Origin: Sphingobacteriales bacterium 44-15
GTDB lineage: Bacteria > Bacteroidota > Bacteroidia > Chitinophagales > Chitinophagaceae
Direction of reading: 5' to 3'
Assembly: GCA_001899685.1 (NCBI GenBank)
Contig: MKWG01000045.1
Coordinates: 108,331-172,330, forward strand
DNA: 64,000 bases
Position 1 is the stretch's first letter, and each line of letters begins with the position of its first letter. Shown here one piece after another: positions 1 through 8,787 of the stretch. Under the pieces are notes generated by a model, which was given only the letters and a program-made list of their open reading frames with translations, searched no databases and was not told where the DNA came from. The translations under genes were made by a program, and so were the position numbers.

Positions 1-375
1 CACCTGCTCTTTATATTTTATACCGTATTCAGTAGTGATCCATTTTTGCAACGCTTTTATCGAATCCTGCAATTGTTGCTGAAAAGCCGGCCAATCTTCA
101 CTAAGTCTTGATAACTGGGAGCCGATGATAAAAAACAAGAGTATGACAGACAATAAAAAAAGCAGGATAGCAATAATGCAGGACAATGAACGGGGAAAAT
201 TCATCCGGTTCTCAATGAACTTTGCCACGGGCAGCAATATGGTGGAAACAAGCAATGCAAACAGCAGGGGTTCCAGCACCGTTTGCCCGATGACAGCAAG
301 GTAACCCAGGCAAATAAGAATAAGTAATACGCTCAGTAGTTTTAAATAAAAAGGAAGCACCAGCTTGCTGATCAT
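1..375 (-). CDS. AI-2E family transporter (PerM/YhhT-like), N-terminal part, cut by window edge
   Basis: An open frame of 125 codons starts with ATG (375-373) and runs off the left edge without a stop. The product begins MISKLVLPFYLKLLS and shows two hydrophobic stretches at about residues 8-27 and 31-50, an ENRMNFPRS loop, and a third stretch at about 65-85. A polar, amphipathic segment follows. This order of helices before a long soluble segment is typical of the N-terminus of AI-2E/PerM permeases, which are inner-membrane proteins of varied and mostly unproven substrates. The family call rests on this hydrophobic pattern and general resemblance, because the diagnostic C-terminal half lies outside the window. 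Confidence 0.6.
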   Translation of the reverse strand, partial: MISKLVLPFYLKLLSVLLILICLGYLAVIGQTVLEPLLFALLVSTILLPVAKFIENRMNFPRSLSCIIAILLFLLSVILLFFIIGSQLSRLSEDWPAFQQQLQDSIKALQKWITTEYGIKYKEQV

Positions 376-558
376 AGCATGTATTTAAGTGTATAATATA
401 AGCCGCCCTACTAAATTAGTGTATTTGAAGGGTTCACGCAATGTTGCGAAAGAAGAGAAAAGCGCAAAGAGAAATGATATGACAGAAGAGAAACGTCAAA
501 CAATAAATCTCTTTGTACACGTCCTGCCTGCGGGTCATGGTACTTATACGCCCGCGTT
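376..558. other. intergenic region without a gene
   Basis: No coding frame is convincing here. It holds a small hairpin (CGCAA at 437-441, TTGCG at 444-448), a weak AAACGTCAAAC stretch near 490 that resembles the heptad repeats of this window, and a CCTGCCTGCGGG stretch near 524. Confidence 0.4.
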
Positions 559-1398
559 CTAAAAGTCAATTCCTTCTATCTGCACTTCATAGATGTTCCA
601 GTAGCCCCGCTCTTCATCCCATTCAAACTTTACGGACCAATTGCCTTTAAGTATGATTGGCTGATGATCGCTTGTGGCGTTCACAGTATATGTACCGGTT
701 ACCACATAAATACCTTCATTAATATCGCAGGCCGTCTCTTCATCCGTTGCAGCGTCTAGCGTATCATAGCTGTTTTTAAAGGACAAAGTTTTTGTTTTAA
801 ACGCTTCAATGGTAAGCGGAAAATGATTATTAAGCCTTAGCTTTTCTTTGCGGAAATCATGAGCCCATTCCAAAGGCTCCTGAATAAGCATTTGCCGGAT
901 ACAGTCACGGGCCGTACGGCTATTATCATATACCGGATCAGGATGAAACTCATCATAAATAAAACCTGTCGTCATAACGGGTACATCCATATCGTCCATT
1001 TCGTGTTCAAACAATTCCTCCACGGTAAACCTGTACAGTTCCCTTACCGGTATATTAGGGCTGCACACATCCAGTGTAATCTGATATTTGTGTAAATGAT
1101 CCTGAAGCATTTCCCATTCCGCTTCTATTTCTGCATCAGGGATTTCAGTTGCCGGCTTAAAATGTGCAGGGCGTTCAATGCGGTCAAATATCCTGATATA
1201 TTTCGGATGTTTTGCTTGCTCTTCGAAGGCGATAATGTAGTGTAGAAATTCGTTTTCGACGGCAGGCATGAGCGGTGGCAGATCGGGATCGGGGCTTGAA
1301 AATTTAGCTTCATGCTCCGGCATGAGCTTCATTTTCAAAAAATCATTTTCAGCCTGTAATTTTTGTTCCTCGTTTAAATGAAGGTTTTCATTGTTCAT
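559..1398 (-). CDS. conserved hypothetical protein, acidic, 279 aa
   Basis: The 279-residue protein has no signal peptide or membrane segment and is rich in Glu and Asp, so it is probably cytosolic. The first ~30 residues (NNENLHLNEEQKLQAENDFL) look like a short coiled coil. The last ~70 residues alternate beta-like segments (GIYVVTGTYTV, GNWSVKFEWDEE, YWNIYEVQIEGI), a pattern that could be an NTF2-like fold, but this is only an impression. It is divergently placed to the exported protein at 1561, and no function can be assigned. The frame is long and has typical composition, so I regard it as a real gene. Confidence 0.75.
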   Translation of the reverse strand: MNNENLHLNEEQKLQAENDFLKMKLMPEHEAKFSSPDPDLPPLMPAVENEFLHYIIAFEEQAKHPKYIRIFDRIERPAHFKPATEIPDAEIEAEWEMLQDHLHKYQITLDVCSPNIPVRELYRFTVEELFEHEMDDMDVPVMTTGFIYDEFHPDPVYDNSRTARDCIRQMLIQEPLEWAHDFRKEKLRLNNHFPLTIEAFKTKTLSFKNSYDTLDAATDEETACDINEGIYVVTGTYTVNATSDHQPIILKGNWSVKFEWDEERGYWNIYEVQIEGIDF

Positions 1399-1560
1399 AG
1401 ATCAGCTTTTAAGGTGGTAAAATTGTTGTTAGAAAGGCATTATATACGCGTGGTGCTTAGTAAATATAATAAAATGCGCGGCATTTCAAAATATTTATTA
1501 ACCTGTCATTGTATGTTTACTATCAAACAATGCTTAATTTTATGTGTCAAGCATAGCATC

Positions 1561-2106
1561 ATGCGTTTTATCGGAGCTGTCGTTATATTATTTTTTTCTT
1601 TTTGCTTGCAGGCGCAAACACCTTTACCTGCAAGTATGATGGGGTATCACAACCCTTTTTCAATGGGCAACAACGGGCTAGGGATCAACGGTGTTTCAAA
1701 TAAGAAATGGTTTTTCAGCAGGTACAGTGAGCTTTCGGCAGGGTATATGTTTTTTAAAGGAGGAAGCGCCAATTATATTTCTGCTCCCATAGGACTTCAG
1801 TTAAATAGAAGATTGAACAATAACCTGTATGCTTTTGGCGGGGTATCTGTCAATCCTACTTACTTTAACTTCAGCCAACCCCTGCCACTTTCGGGTATGA
1901 GCAAAGGGTATTATACTAATGGTATGTTTGGCGCCAATAATTTTGGAATATATCCAAAGGCGGAGCTCGGACTTATGTATATGAATGATGAAAAAACATT
2001 TTCCATCTCAGGAAGCATAAGCGTTCAGAGAGGCGGCTATACGGCTTTCCCATACCAGCCGGTGACCGGCAACAATACGAATCCGGTGATCCGGCGTAAT
2101 AACTAG
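1561..2106 (+). CDS. exported hypothetical protein, probably outer-membrane associated
   Basis: The frame stays open from 1378, but the ATG at 1561 gives a clean signal peptide (MRFIGAVVILFFSFCLQAQ) with a likely cut after the AQ, so I chose it; the mature protein is about 160 residues. The rest is rich in Gly, Asn and aromatic residues with alternating short strands (NLYAFGGVSVNPTYFNF, KAELGLMYMNDEKTFSISGSI), as in small beta-barrel or barrel-like surface proteins. No catalytic motif is visible. It is transcribed alone, and a heptad palindrome (2116-2168) follows its stop. Confidence 0.7.
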   Translation: MRFIGAVVILFFSFCLQAQTPLPASMMGYHNPFSMGNNGLGINGVSNKKWFFSRYSELSAGYMFFKGGSANYISAPIGLQLNRRLNNNLYAFGGVSVNPTYFNFSQPLPLSGMSKGYYTNGMFGANNFGIYPKAELGLMYMNDEKTFSISGSISVQRGGYTAFPYQPVTGNNTNPVIRRNN

Positions 2107-2115
2107 CGCTGTGTT

Positions 2116-2168
2116 GATCGTGAAACGTCAGAAATCTCACGTCTCCCCTTTCACGTCTCATTTTTCAC
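2116..2168. repeat. heptad palindromic repeat (GTGAAAC type)
   Basis: Successive 7-base units read GTGAAAC GTCAGAA ATCTCAC GTCTCCC CTTTCAC GTCTCAT TTTTCAC. The left units are approximate complements of the right ones, so RNA or single-stranded DNA could fold into a hairpin. It lies just after the stop of the exported protein. Confidence 0.7.
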
Positions 2169-2360
2169 TGGTGAAATATCAATCCTGAGCTATTCTCCAT
2201 TGCAGTACCTGGCGCACCCGGCGCGGGAATATTGAATATACTTCTGCCTGTCTTATAAGCCGTGGAAAAACACCACTGCAATACGGGAGGGTTGAACTAC
2301 AGAAAAACTGAATTAGGTTCTTTTTACGGTAAATCACCGCCTGCGGTAAACTGAATTTTC

Positions 2361-2400
2361 TCTTACCACTTACCACTTATCCCTTACCACTTACCTCTCT
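2361..2400. repeat. heptad repeat (CTTACCA type) abutting the recQ stop
   Basis: The units CTTACCA CTTACCA CTTATCC CTTACCA CTTACCT run directly into the recQ stop codon at 2401. This is the second unit type of the window, seen also at 8660, 20291, 29890 and 41500. The rest of the 2107-2400 spacer has no credible gene. Confidence 0.65.
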
Positions 2401-4680
2401 CTACATCCCATACTCATTCAAAAACTTTATCCGCATGATCTTCAGCTGTTCCCAGGTAAAATTGCCATCGCTCAACTCCTGCTGCGCCACCTGCAGTGAT
2501 GAAGTTTCGCAGCCTTTGAAGTATTCAAGGATGTCATCCTGGTCATATTCATCTACCATCTCATCAATGGCATAATCAAGATTGAGCTTGGTGCCGCTGG
2601 CGGCAATCGCTTCCATTTCTTCAAGCAGGGTATCCAGCCGGAGGTCTTTATTCTTGGCAATGGCTTCCAGCGGTATCTTTTTATCTGTTTGCTGAATGAT
2701 ATATACCTTCAGCCCGCTTTTGTTTACCACGCTCTTCATCACAAAATCATCCGGGCGTTCAATATTGTTTTCCTCCACATAGCGGGCTATCAGGTCCACA
2801 AAGGGCTTTCCATACCGCAGGGCTTTCCCCTTGCTCACCCCCTGGCATTTTTCCAGCTCAACAGTGGTCGTCGGGTATAGTGTGGCCATATCCTGCAGGG
2901 AGCTCTCGAGGAAGATAACAAAGGGCGGTAACCCTTTTTTCTTTGCTTCAGCCTGGCGCAGTTCTTTCAGCATTTCAAACAGCTTATCATCCGTGCCGCC
3001 GCCGGAAGCAGCTTCGGCGCCGCCTTCCTCATCGTCTTCATTGGCATCTTCAAACTGGTTGTTCAGCACAATTTTGAAAGAAACGGGCTTTTTAGCAAAT
3101 TTCTCTCCTTTGGCGCTGAGCTTAAGCACCCCGTATTCTTCGATATCCTTTTCCAGCAACCCTTCGAGCAGCATCTGCCTTATCAGTGAGTTCCAGTAGT
3201 GAGCCGGCTGGTCATTACCGATAGCGAATTCGGGGATCCCGCCATGGCGATACATATTGATCTGTGGGGTAAGCCTGCCTATCAGTATATTCACTACATA
3301 ATCCGTTGCAAAACGCTCATCCAGCTTTTTGATGACCTTTATTGCCTTTAATACATCCTCCCTGGCTTCCACTTTTTCCTTCGGATGGAGACAGTTGTCG
3401 CAGTTGCCGCAATTTTCATCGGGATATTCCTCTCCGAAATAGCTCATCAGTATCTTCCGCCTGCACACTCCTGCCTCGGCAAAAGCCACCGTCTCGTTAA
3501 TAAGCTGCGCCCCCACTTCTCTTTCGCTCAGCGGCTTATCGCGCATCAGGTGTTCCAGCTTGGCTACATCCTTATGCGAATAATATAATATGCATTTTCC
3601 CTCAAGTCCGTCGCGGCCTGCACGCCCCGTTTCCTGGTAATAATTTTCGATTGACTTGGGAATATTATAGTGAATGACAAACCGGATATCCGGTTTATCA
3701 ATACCCATTCCAAAAGCTATAGTGGCTACGATCACCTGTACATCTTCATTCAGGAACATGTCCTGCCTCTCGGCCCGGAGCTTGCCGTCGAACCCGGCAT
3801 GATACGGAACGGCTTTAATACCATTGGCCTTCAGCACATCAGCCAGCTCTTCCGTGGTTTTCCTGTTCAGCGTGTAAATGATCCCGCTCTTACCCTTCAT
3901 TTGAAGAATAAACCTGACCATACTTTTTATCGTCTGGTCTTTTTTGATCTTAGGCTGTATCTCGTAATAGAGGTTAGCGCGGTTAAAAGAGGAAATAAAT
4001 ATTTTGGGATCTCTCAGCCCTAAATTTTTTATAATATCACTCTGCACTTTAGGTGTGGCAGTGGCGGTGAGCGCAATTACAGGGATATCGGGGTTGATCT
4101 CATTCATCATCTCTTTAAGACGGCGGTATTCGGGTCTGAAATCATGCCCCCACTCTGAAATACAATGCGCTTCATCTACGGCAAAGAATGAAATATTAAG
4201 ATCACGGAAAAATTCAAGGTTTTCCTGCTTGGTCAGTGTTTCCGGGGCTACATATAACAGCTTGGTGCGCCCGCCGAGAAGATCATCATGAACTTCTTTG
4301 ATCTCCTTTTTATTAAGCGTAGAATTAAGAAAATGCGCCACATCATCATCGGCGCTGTATCCTCTTACGAGGTCAACCTGGTTTTTCATCAGCGCTATCA
4401 ATGGCGATACGATGATAGCGCAGCCGGGGCTGAGCATTGCCGGAAGCTGGTAGCACAAACTTTTGCCACCGCCGGTAGGCTTTATTACAAAAGTATCTTT
4501 TCCTGCAAGCAGGCTCTCTATGACAGCTTTTTGGTTTCCTTTAAAAGCTTTGAACCCGAAATATTGCTTAAGTCCTGCATCAAGATCGAATTCTTTTTTT
4601 GCTGAGCCGCTTTTTGAAGCACTTGTGGTTTTGGCGGAAGTCTTTGTTTTTGAAGTAGTTTTTTTTGTAGCTGTAGGCAT
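2401..4680 (-). CDS. recQ: ATP-dependent DNA helicase RecQ
   Basis: A 759-residue RecQ-family 3'-5' DNA helicase acting in recombination and replication-fork repair. A basic Lys/Ser/Thr-rich tail of about 30 residues precedes the core. The Walker A motif is KPTGGGKS (67-74), followed by the DEAH box (VDEAHCISEWGHDFRPEY), SAT-like motif LTATATP, and motif VI QETGRAGRDG. The zinc-binding cysteines (CRRKIL...CGNCDNC) and winged-helix region follow. After an acidic Gly/Ala linker (EDDEEGGAEAASGGG) come an HRDC domain (about residues 565-640) and a C-terminal extension, as is usual in Bacteroidota. The start at 4680 gives the basic tail; a later start would also leave the helicase intact. Confidence 0.97.
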   Translation of the reverse strand: MPTATKKTTSKTKTSAKTTSASKSGSAKKEFDLDAGLKQYFGFKAFKGNQKAVIESLLAGKDTFVIKPTGGGKSLCYQLPAMLSPGCAIIVSPLIALMKNQVDLVRGYSADDDVAHFLNSTLNKKEIKEVHDDLLGGRTKLLYVAPETLTKQENLEFFRDLNISFFAVDEAHCISEWGHDFRPEYRRLKEMMNEINPDIPVIALTATATPKVQSDIIKNLGLRDPKIFISSFNRANLYYEIQPKIKKDQTIKSMVRFILQMKGKSGIIYTLNRKTTEELADVLKANGIKAVPYHAGFDGKLRAERQDMFLNEDVQVIVATIAFGMGIDKPDIRFVIHYNIPKSIENYYQETGRAGRDGLEGKCILYYSHKDVAKLEHLMRDKPLSEREVGAQLINETVAFAEAGVCRRKILMSYFGEEYPDENCGNCDNCLHPKEKVEAREDVLKAIKVIKKLDERFATDYVVNILIGRLTPQINMYRHGGIPEFAIGNDQPAHYWNSLIRQMLLEGLLEKDIEEYGVLKLSAKGEKFAKKPVSFKIVLNNQFEDANEDDEEGGAEAASGGGTDDKLFEMLKELRQAEAKKKGLPPFVIFLESSLQDMATLYPTTTVELEKCQGVSKGKALRYGKPFVDLIARYVEENNIERPDDFVMKSVVNKSGLKVYIIQQTDKKIPLEAIAKNKDLRLDTLLEEMEAIAASGTKLNLDYAIDEMVDEYDQDDILEYFKGCETSSLQVAQQELSDGNFTWEQLKIMRIKFLNEYGM

Positions 4681-4898
4681 GTCTGTCTTTTTTCCTTCAC
4701 ACTTTGCATGACTTGTCCATGCATTAAAAAGTGAGCGAAGTTACTATAATAAAGATGTTTTTTAGCGTTAATGTCCTGTTTATTCCAATACGCCGGGTGT
4801 TAGTCTGCTGTTAGAAATATTAGCTATTAAGATATGAAATTATTATCATTTGATCAACCCTGTATTTGGACGCCGGCATAACAATCTGCCGCTAACAC

Positions 4899-4929
4899 TT
4901 TGTTTCACAGTAATTTTCAGTTAGGTTTG
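4899..4929 (+). promoter_or_regulatory. Bacteroidota-type promoter of the kdsD-like gene
   Basis: TTTG (4899-4902) is separated by 19 bases from TAGGTTTG (4922-4929), matching the known Bacteroidota sigma factor pattern TTTG-N19-TAnnTTTG. Transcription would start only a few bases before the ATG at 4941, implying a very short leader. This is the only candidate in the window with both boxes. Confidence 0.45.
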
Positions 4930-4940
4930 CGGCCAATCTT

Positions 4941-5903
4941 ATGGCTCCGATTGATATTCAGGCAATAGCCAGACGCACAATACTGATGGAGGCGCAATCC
5001 ATTGCGCAACTGACGTCTTTTATTGATGAAGCGTTTGAAAAAACGGTACAGGCTATTGCATCCTGCAAAGGTAAAATAGTGATCAGCGGCATCGGCAAAA
5101 GCGCGGTGATTGCTCAAAAGATCGTAGCAACTTTCAATTCAACCGGCACGGCCGCTACTTTTTTGCATGCTGCAGACGCTATTCACGGTGATCTCGGGAT
5201 CATCCAGAATGAAGATATTGTTTTGATCATCAGCAAAAGCGGAGAAAGCCCTGAAATTAAAGTATTGCTGCCGCTCATTAAAAACTTTGGGAATACTATT
5301 ATAGGTATGACCGGCAATCTGCAGTCTTTTCTTGCAGCACATTCTGATTTTGTACTGAATACTACTGTGGCACAGGAAGCCTGCCCCAACAACCTGGCGC
5401 CTACTACCAGCACTACGGCACAACTGGCAATGGGAGATGCACTGGCGGTATGCCTGATAGAAAACAATGGTTTTACCAGCGAGGATTTTGCAAAATTCCA
5501 CCCAGGGGGCATGCTGGGCAAGCGTCTTTACCTTAAAGTGAGCGACCTCATCGTAAAAGATGCCAGGCCGCAGGTAGCATATAACAGTAACCTGAAAGAG
5601 GTGATAGTGGCCATTACACAAAACCGTGTGGGCGCCACAGCAGTAATAAAGGATAATAAGATCATTGGTATTGTAACGGATGGAGACCTTCGCCGTATGT
5701 TGCAGAAAGAAGAAGATCTTGCCGGCATAACGGCGTCGGGGATCATGAGCAGCCATCCAAAATCTATTGAAGAGGATCAGTTGGCGGTAAACGCGCTGGA
5801 CCTGATGCGGAAAAACAGTGTAAGCCAGTTGCTTGTTACGCAAAACGGGACATATACAGGTGTGCTGCACCTTCATGATCTTGTACGTGAAGGCATATTT
5901 TAG
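4941..5903 (+). CDS. kdsD: KpsF/GutQ family arabinose-5-phosphate isomerase
   Basis: This 320-residue protein is expected to interconvert ribulose 5-phosphate and arabinose 5-phosphate, the first step of Kdo synthesis for LPS. An N-terminal SIS domain (about 35-175) contains the sugar-phosphate motifs GIGKSAVIAQKI and ISKSGESPEI, and the HPGGMLGKRL segment closes the catalytic part. Two CBS domains follow (about 205-320; TDGDLRRML is characteristic). Length matches KdsD/KpsF (~320-330). The downstream GDP-mannose gene, 58 bases away on the same strand, suggests a small unit for surface-sugar precursors. Confidence 0.93.
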   Translation: MAPIDIQAIARRTILMEAQSIAQLTSFIDEAFEKTVQAIASCKGKIVISGIGKSAVIAQKIVATFNSTGTAATFLHAADAIHGDLGIIQNEDIVLIISKSGESPEIKVLLPLIKNFGNTIIGMTGNLQSFLAAHSDFVLNTTVAQEACPNNLAPTTSTTAQLAMGDALAVCLIENNGFTSEDFAKFHPGGMLGKRLYLKVSDLIVKDARPQVAYNSNLKEVIVAITQNRVGATAVIKDNKIIGIVTDGDLRRMLQKEEDLAGITASGIMSSHPKSIEEDQLAVNALDLMRKNSVSQLLVTQNGTYTGVLHLHDLVREGIF

Positions 5904-5934
5904 TACGGAAACCCTTTTTGCCAAAGAATGGACT

Positions 5935-5942
5935 TAATTTTG
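5935..5942 (+). promoter_or_regulatory. possible -7 box TAATTTTG upstream of manC
   Basis: TAATTTTG fits TAnnTTTG and lies 19 bases before the ATG at 5962. The nearest TTTG (5917-5920) is only 14 bases upstream, shorter than usual, so the call is weak. Confidence 0.3.
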
Positions 5943-5961
5943 AAATTATCTCTGACCAACC

Positions 5962-7044
5962 ATGAATAAAAATCATTACGTAGCAATTATGGCCGGCGGC
6001 ATTGGCAGCCGGTTCTGGCCCATGAGCAGGACTTCTTTTCCCAAACAGTTCCTTGACATATTGGGAACAGGTAAAACATTGATCCAGCAGACTTTTGACA
6101 GGTTTGTAGATTTCATCCCTGTGGAAAACATCTATATTATTACTTCGGACGAATATATTTCCATTGTGCAGGAGCAGTTGCCCCGGGCCGTCACGTCAAA
6201 TATCCTGGGAGAGCCTTCCCGGAAAAATACCGCCCCATGCATAGCATATATTGCTCACAAGCTGAACGTGCTTAATCCTGACGGCTGCCTCATCTGCGCG
6301 CCCGCCGACCACCTGGTGATGGAGCATATCGCTTTTAAAAAAGTATGCATCGAAGCGCTCAATTTTGTAAGACAGAATAATGCGCTTGTTACGCTGGGCA
6401 TAAAACCTACCCATCCTAATACAGGGTATGGCTATATTCAGCATGAGCAATACGAAGTAAGCGATAATGTATATAAGGTAAAGACCTTTACAGAAAAGCC
6501 TACACTTGAAATAGCAAAAACTTTTTTAGCCAGCGGCGACTTCTTGTGGAATGCCGGCATTTTTGTGTGGAAAGTAAAAAGCATTGTACAGGCTTTTGAA
6601 AAATACCTGCCGGAGATAAATGAATTATTCGCAGCAGAAATGAAAGCACTGAACACATCTGGCGAAAAGCAGGCTATTGAAAAGATCTATCCGTTATGCA
6701 CCAATATCTCCATTGATTACGGTATCATGGAAAAGGCGGACAATGTATATATCATTCCCTCCAGCTTCGGCTGGAGCGACCTCGGCACCTGGAACTCCGC
6801 TTATGAAAATATGGAGAAAGACGAAGCGCACAACGCAATTTCCGGCAACAATACTATGCTGATTGATGCCTCAGGCAATATGGTGCATGTGAATAAAGAC
6901 AAACTGATCGTATTGCAGGGAATAAGCAACTACATAGTAATTGACACAGGCGATGTATTGCTGATCTGCAGCCGCGAAAAAGAGCAGGAGATAAAAGAGT
7001 ATGTAGCTGAAATAAAACGAAGCAAAGGCGACCGGTTCCTCTGA
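5962..7044 (+). CDS. manC: mannose-1-phosphate guanylyltransferase
   Basis: A 360-residue nucleotidyltransferase that makes GDP-mannose from mannose 1-phosphate and GTP. The N-terminal signature AGGIGSRFWPMSR followed by FPKQF is the GTP-binding loop of the family. APADH, FTEKPT and WNAGIFVW are the metal- and sugar-binding motifs, and a C-terminal left-handed helix region includes FGWSDLGTW. Its size is that of the single-function enzyme; the second isomerase domain of long ManC proteins is absent. It probably supplies GDP-mannose or GDP-fucose for LPS or glycoproteins. It ends 5 bases before the convergent gene at 7050. Confidence 0.95.
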   Translation: MNKNHYVAIMAGGIGSRFWPMSRTSFPKQFLDILGTGKTLIQQTFDRFVDFIPVENIYIITSDEYISIVQEQLPRAVTSNILGEPSRKNTAPCIAYIAHKLNVLNPDGCLICAPADHLVMEHIAFKKVCIEALNFVRQNNALVTLGIKPTHPNTGYGYIQHEQYEVSDNVYKVKTFTEKPTLEIAKTFLASGDFLWNAGIFVWKVKSIVQAFEKYLPEINELFAAEMKALNTSGEKQAIEKIYPLCTNISIDYGIMEKADNVYIIPSSFGWSDLGTWNSAYENMEKDEAHNAISGNNTMLIDASGNMVHVNKDKLIVLQGISNYIVIDTGDVLLICSREKEQEIKEYVAEIKRSKGDRFL

Positions 7045-7049
7045 CAAGC

Positions 7050-8189
7050 TTATTTTACAAATTGCCGGCTGACCATATTACCATTCCGGATTAAAGTAAA
7101 CACATACATTCCCGCGGTGATGCGATTGCCAGGTATAGTAATATCCTGCGATCCCCTGACCAGTGCAGCTTGCTGCTGATAAATGAGCCTGCCGTCAATG
7201 CCGCTCAGTAACAGCTTTGCAGGACCGCTATCTGCCGACGAAACCCTGGCGGTGATCTGCCCGTTCGTGCCGGAGATCTGGTTGATGGTTATGTTTGTAT
7301 CCGAGGAGGCGGTTAATTTTACTATGTCTGAATAAACCTTTGCTCCGTTCAACTCTACCGATTTAATACGATAATACATGCTTCCGGGACCAGCGGGTAA
7401 GTGAGCGTCGGTATAGGTGAAGGTGGCAGCAGAAATATCATGCACATATACTTTCTCAATGGACGAGAATGAGCTGCCGTCTGCTGAACGTTCAATTTCA
7501 AAATAATCAAGGTTTTCTATTCCACCTGTCTGCCAGTTCAGCGTAACCGTATTGTTATGATTGAGAATGCCATTGAAAGCCGTAAAGCTGACGGGCAGTA
7601 TGGATAATCCTTTGACAGTAATATTATCGAAGACAAACCTGTTGAGACCTCCCGAATTATTATACACATCATAGCCGTAAAGCCTGAATGTAATTGCGGA
7701 AGCAAGGTTGGTATAAGAGCTGTTCAGCGAAACCGTAAAAGCCGGCGTTGCATTAAGTGTGAGGGTACCTGTGGCAATGTTTGCTGCATAACCATCAAGG
7801 CTTGAACGAAGCGCCCATTGCCTGGGGCCTGACCCGGAAGGGCTGCCTGTTGTGCTCCGGCGCAGATTCATTTCTATTGAACTAAGATTTAATGTATACC
7901 CGGCTGTTGGCGTAAGCGTAAACTGGAGATACATGCTGGTATTAACGACAGTGCCGGTGGGCCAGCCATTTTCTCCAAAATATACTGTACCTCCATTGTA
8001 ATCAGCAGAAGGTATGGAAGGGCTCAGCGATGCTGCACTTACGGTATTGTTGCCTCCGGTAGTTCCGTTAAGGGTATTATTGAAATTCCAGTTGCCCACG
8101 GTGATCTGTGCGTCGAGAAAAGCGGGAGAAATGACTACTGCCAGGAGAACAATACTTTTGCTTAACCAACTATAACTAATGATACGCAT
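7050..8189 (-). CDS. secreted protein with T9SS type A C-terminal sorting domain
   Basis: The frame extends upstream to 8291, but ATG at 8189 starts a proper signal peptide (MRIISYSWLSKSIVLLAVV, cut near FLDAQ), giving 379 residues. The mature N-terminus (ITVGNWNFNNTLNG) begins a beta-rich, Ser/Thr/Asn/Gly-rich region (about 30-205) typical of cell-surface beta-sandwich domains. A fibronectin-like segment follows (VSFTAFNG, VTLNWQT, FEIERSADGSSF). The last ~75 residues, ending AGMYVFTLIRNGNMVSRQFVK-like, match the Por/T9SS sorting tail: predicted Sec export, then T9SS export with tail removal. No catalytic domain is recognised. The porX gene lies about 5 kb away. Confidence 0.85.
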   Translation of the reverse strand: MRIISYSWLSKSIVLLAVVISPAFLDAQITVGNWNFNNTLNGTTGGNNTVSAASLSPSIPSADYNGGTVYFGENGWPTGTVVNTSMYLQFTLTPTAGYTLNLSSIEMNLRRSTTGSPSGSGPRQWALRSSLDGYAANIATGTLTLNATPAFTVSLNSSYTNLASAITFRLYGYDVYNNSGGLNRFVFDNITVKGLSILPVSFTAFNGILNHNNTVTLNWQTGGIENLDYFEIERSADGSSFSSIEKVYVHDISAATFTYTDAHLPAGPGSMYYRIKSVELNGAKVYSDIVKLTASSDTNITINQISGTNGQITARVSSADSGPAKLLLSGIDGRLIYQQQAALVRGSQDITIPGNRITAGMYVFTLIRNGNMVSRQFVK

Positions 8190-8478
8190 AAAAGAAATTA
8201 AAAAACCTGATTTAAATAGACCTGGCATTGCAGCCAGGTCTAGCGCATGATAGTAAGTAGCAAAATGATAGGTGTATACTCTTACGGACATTAAACGTAT
8301 GTATTTATTGAAATAGTATAAACACTTATTATAAACGGGGAAATTTATTTGGGAATGGCCTTAAAATTGAGATATATCAATCGCGGTTGTACAACAAGCC
8401 TGACAGATAATATCAGCATTATCTCATTGGCTTCCTGCAATCTGTTTTCCTATATCTTCACCGTACAAATATCAGTAT

Positions 8479-8655
8479 ATGAAAGAATTAATTGACCGCC
8501 TGACAAATGAAGCGGGCTTAACGGAGGAACAGGCAATAAAGGCTATTACCATGATGAAAGACTTTGCCAAAGAGAAATTTCCATTGTTCTCAGGGGCTAT
8601 AGAAAAGGTATTCAGTAAATATGCTCCGAAAGACGATGAGGATTTCCTGGCGTAA
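8479..8655 (+). CDS. small conserved protein, 58 aa
   Basis: A 59-codon frame begins ATGAAAGAATTA and encodes MKELIDRLTNEAGLTEEQAI, then a helix with KAITMMKDFAKEKFP and an acidic end (APKDDEDFLA). It looks like one helical bundle resembling short DUF2267/DUF2780-like proteins, which have a 'GLTEEQA' turn; this likeness is from memory only. Codon use is normal and it stands alone between two minus-strand genes. The heptad repeat 8660-8767 begins just after its stop. Confidence 0.6.
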   Translation: MKELIDRLTNEAGLTEEQAIKAITMMKDFAKEKFPLFSGAIEKVFSKYAPKDDEDFLA

Positions 8656-8659
8656 TAGG

Positions 8660-8767
8660 AAGTGGTGAGTGGTAAGGGATAAGTGATAAGACGGTGAAAC
8701 GTGAGACGATAGACGTGAGACTTCTTCACATTTGTCGCCTTTCACCTTTCACTTCTCACATTTGCCA
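8660..8767. repeat. long heptad palindromic repeat, both unit types
   Basis: The left arm reads GGTAAGG GATAAGT GATAAGA, then GTGAAAC GTGAGAC GATAGAC GTGAGAC. The right arm holds TTTCACC TTTCACT TCTCACA. This copy joins the TAAG-type and GTGA-type units in one element, which argues that they are variants of a single family. Confidence 0.75.
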
Positions 8768-8787
8768 TGCAATAAGATAGCAGCCAA

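Noticed and set aside
2179-2376. Minus-strand ORF in the spacer before recQ
   Set aside because: Composition and sequence look random, and it runs into the heptad repeat.
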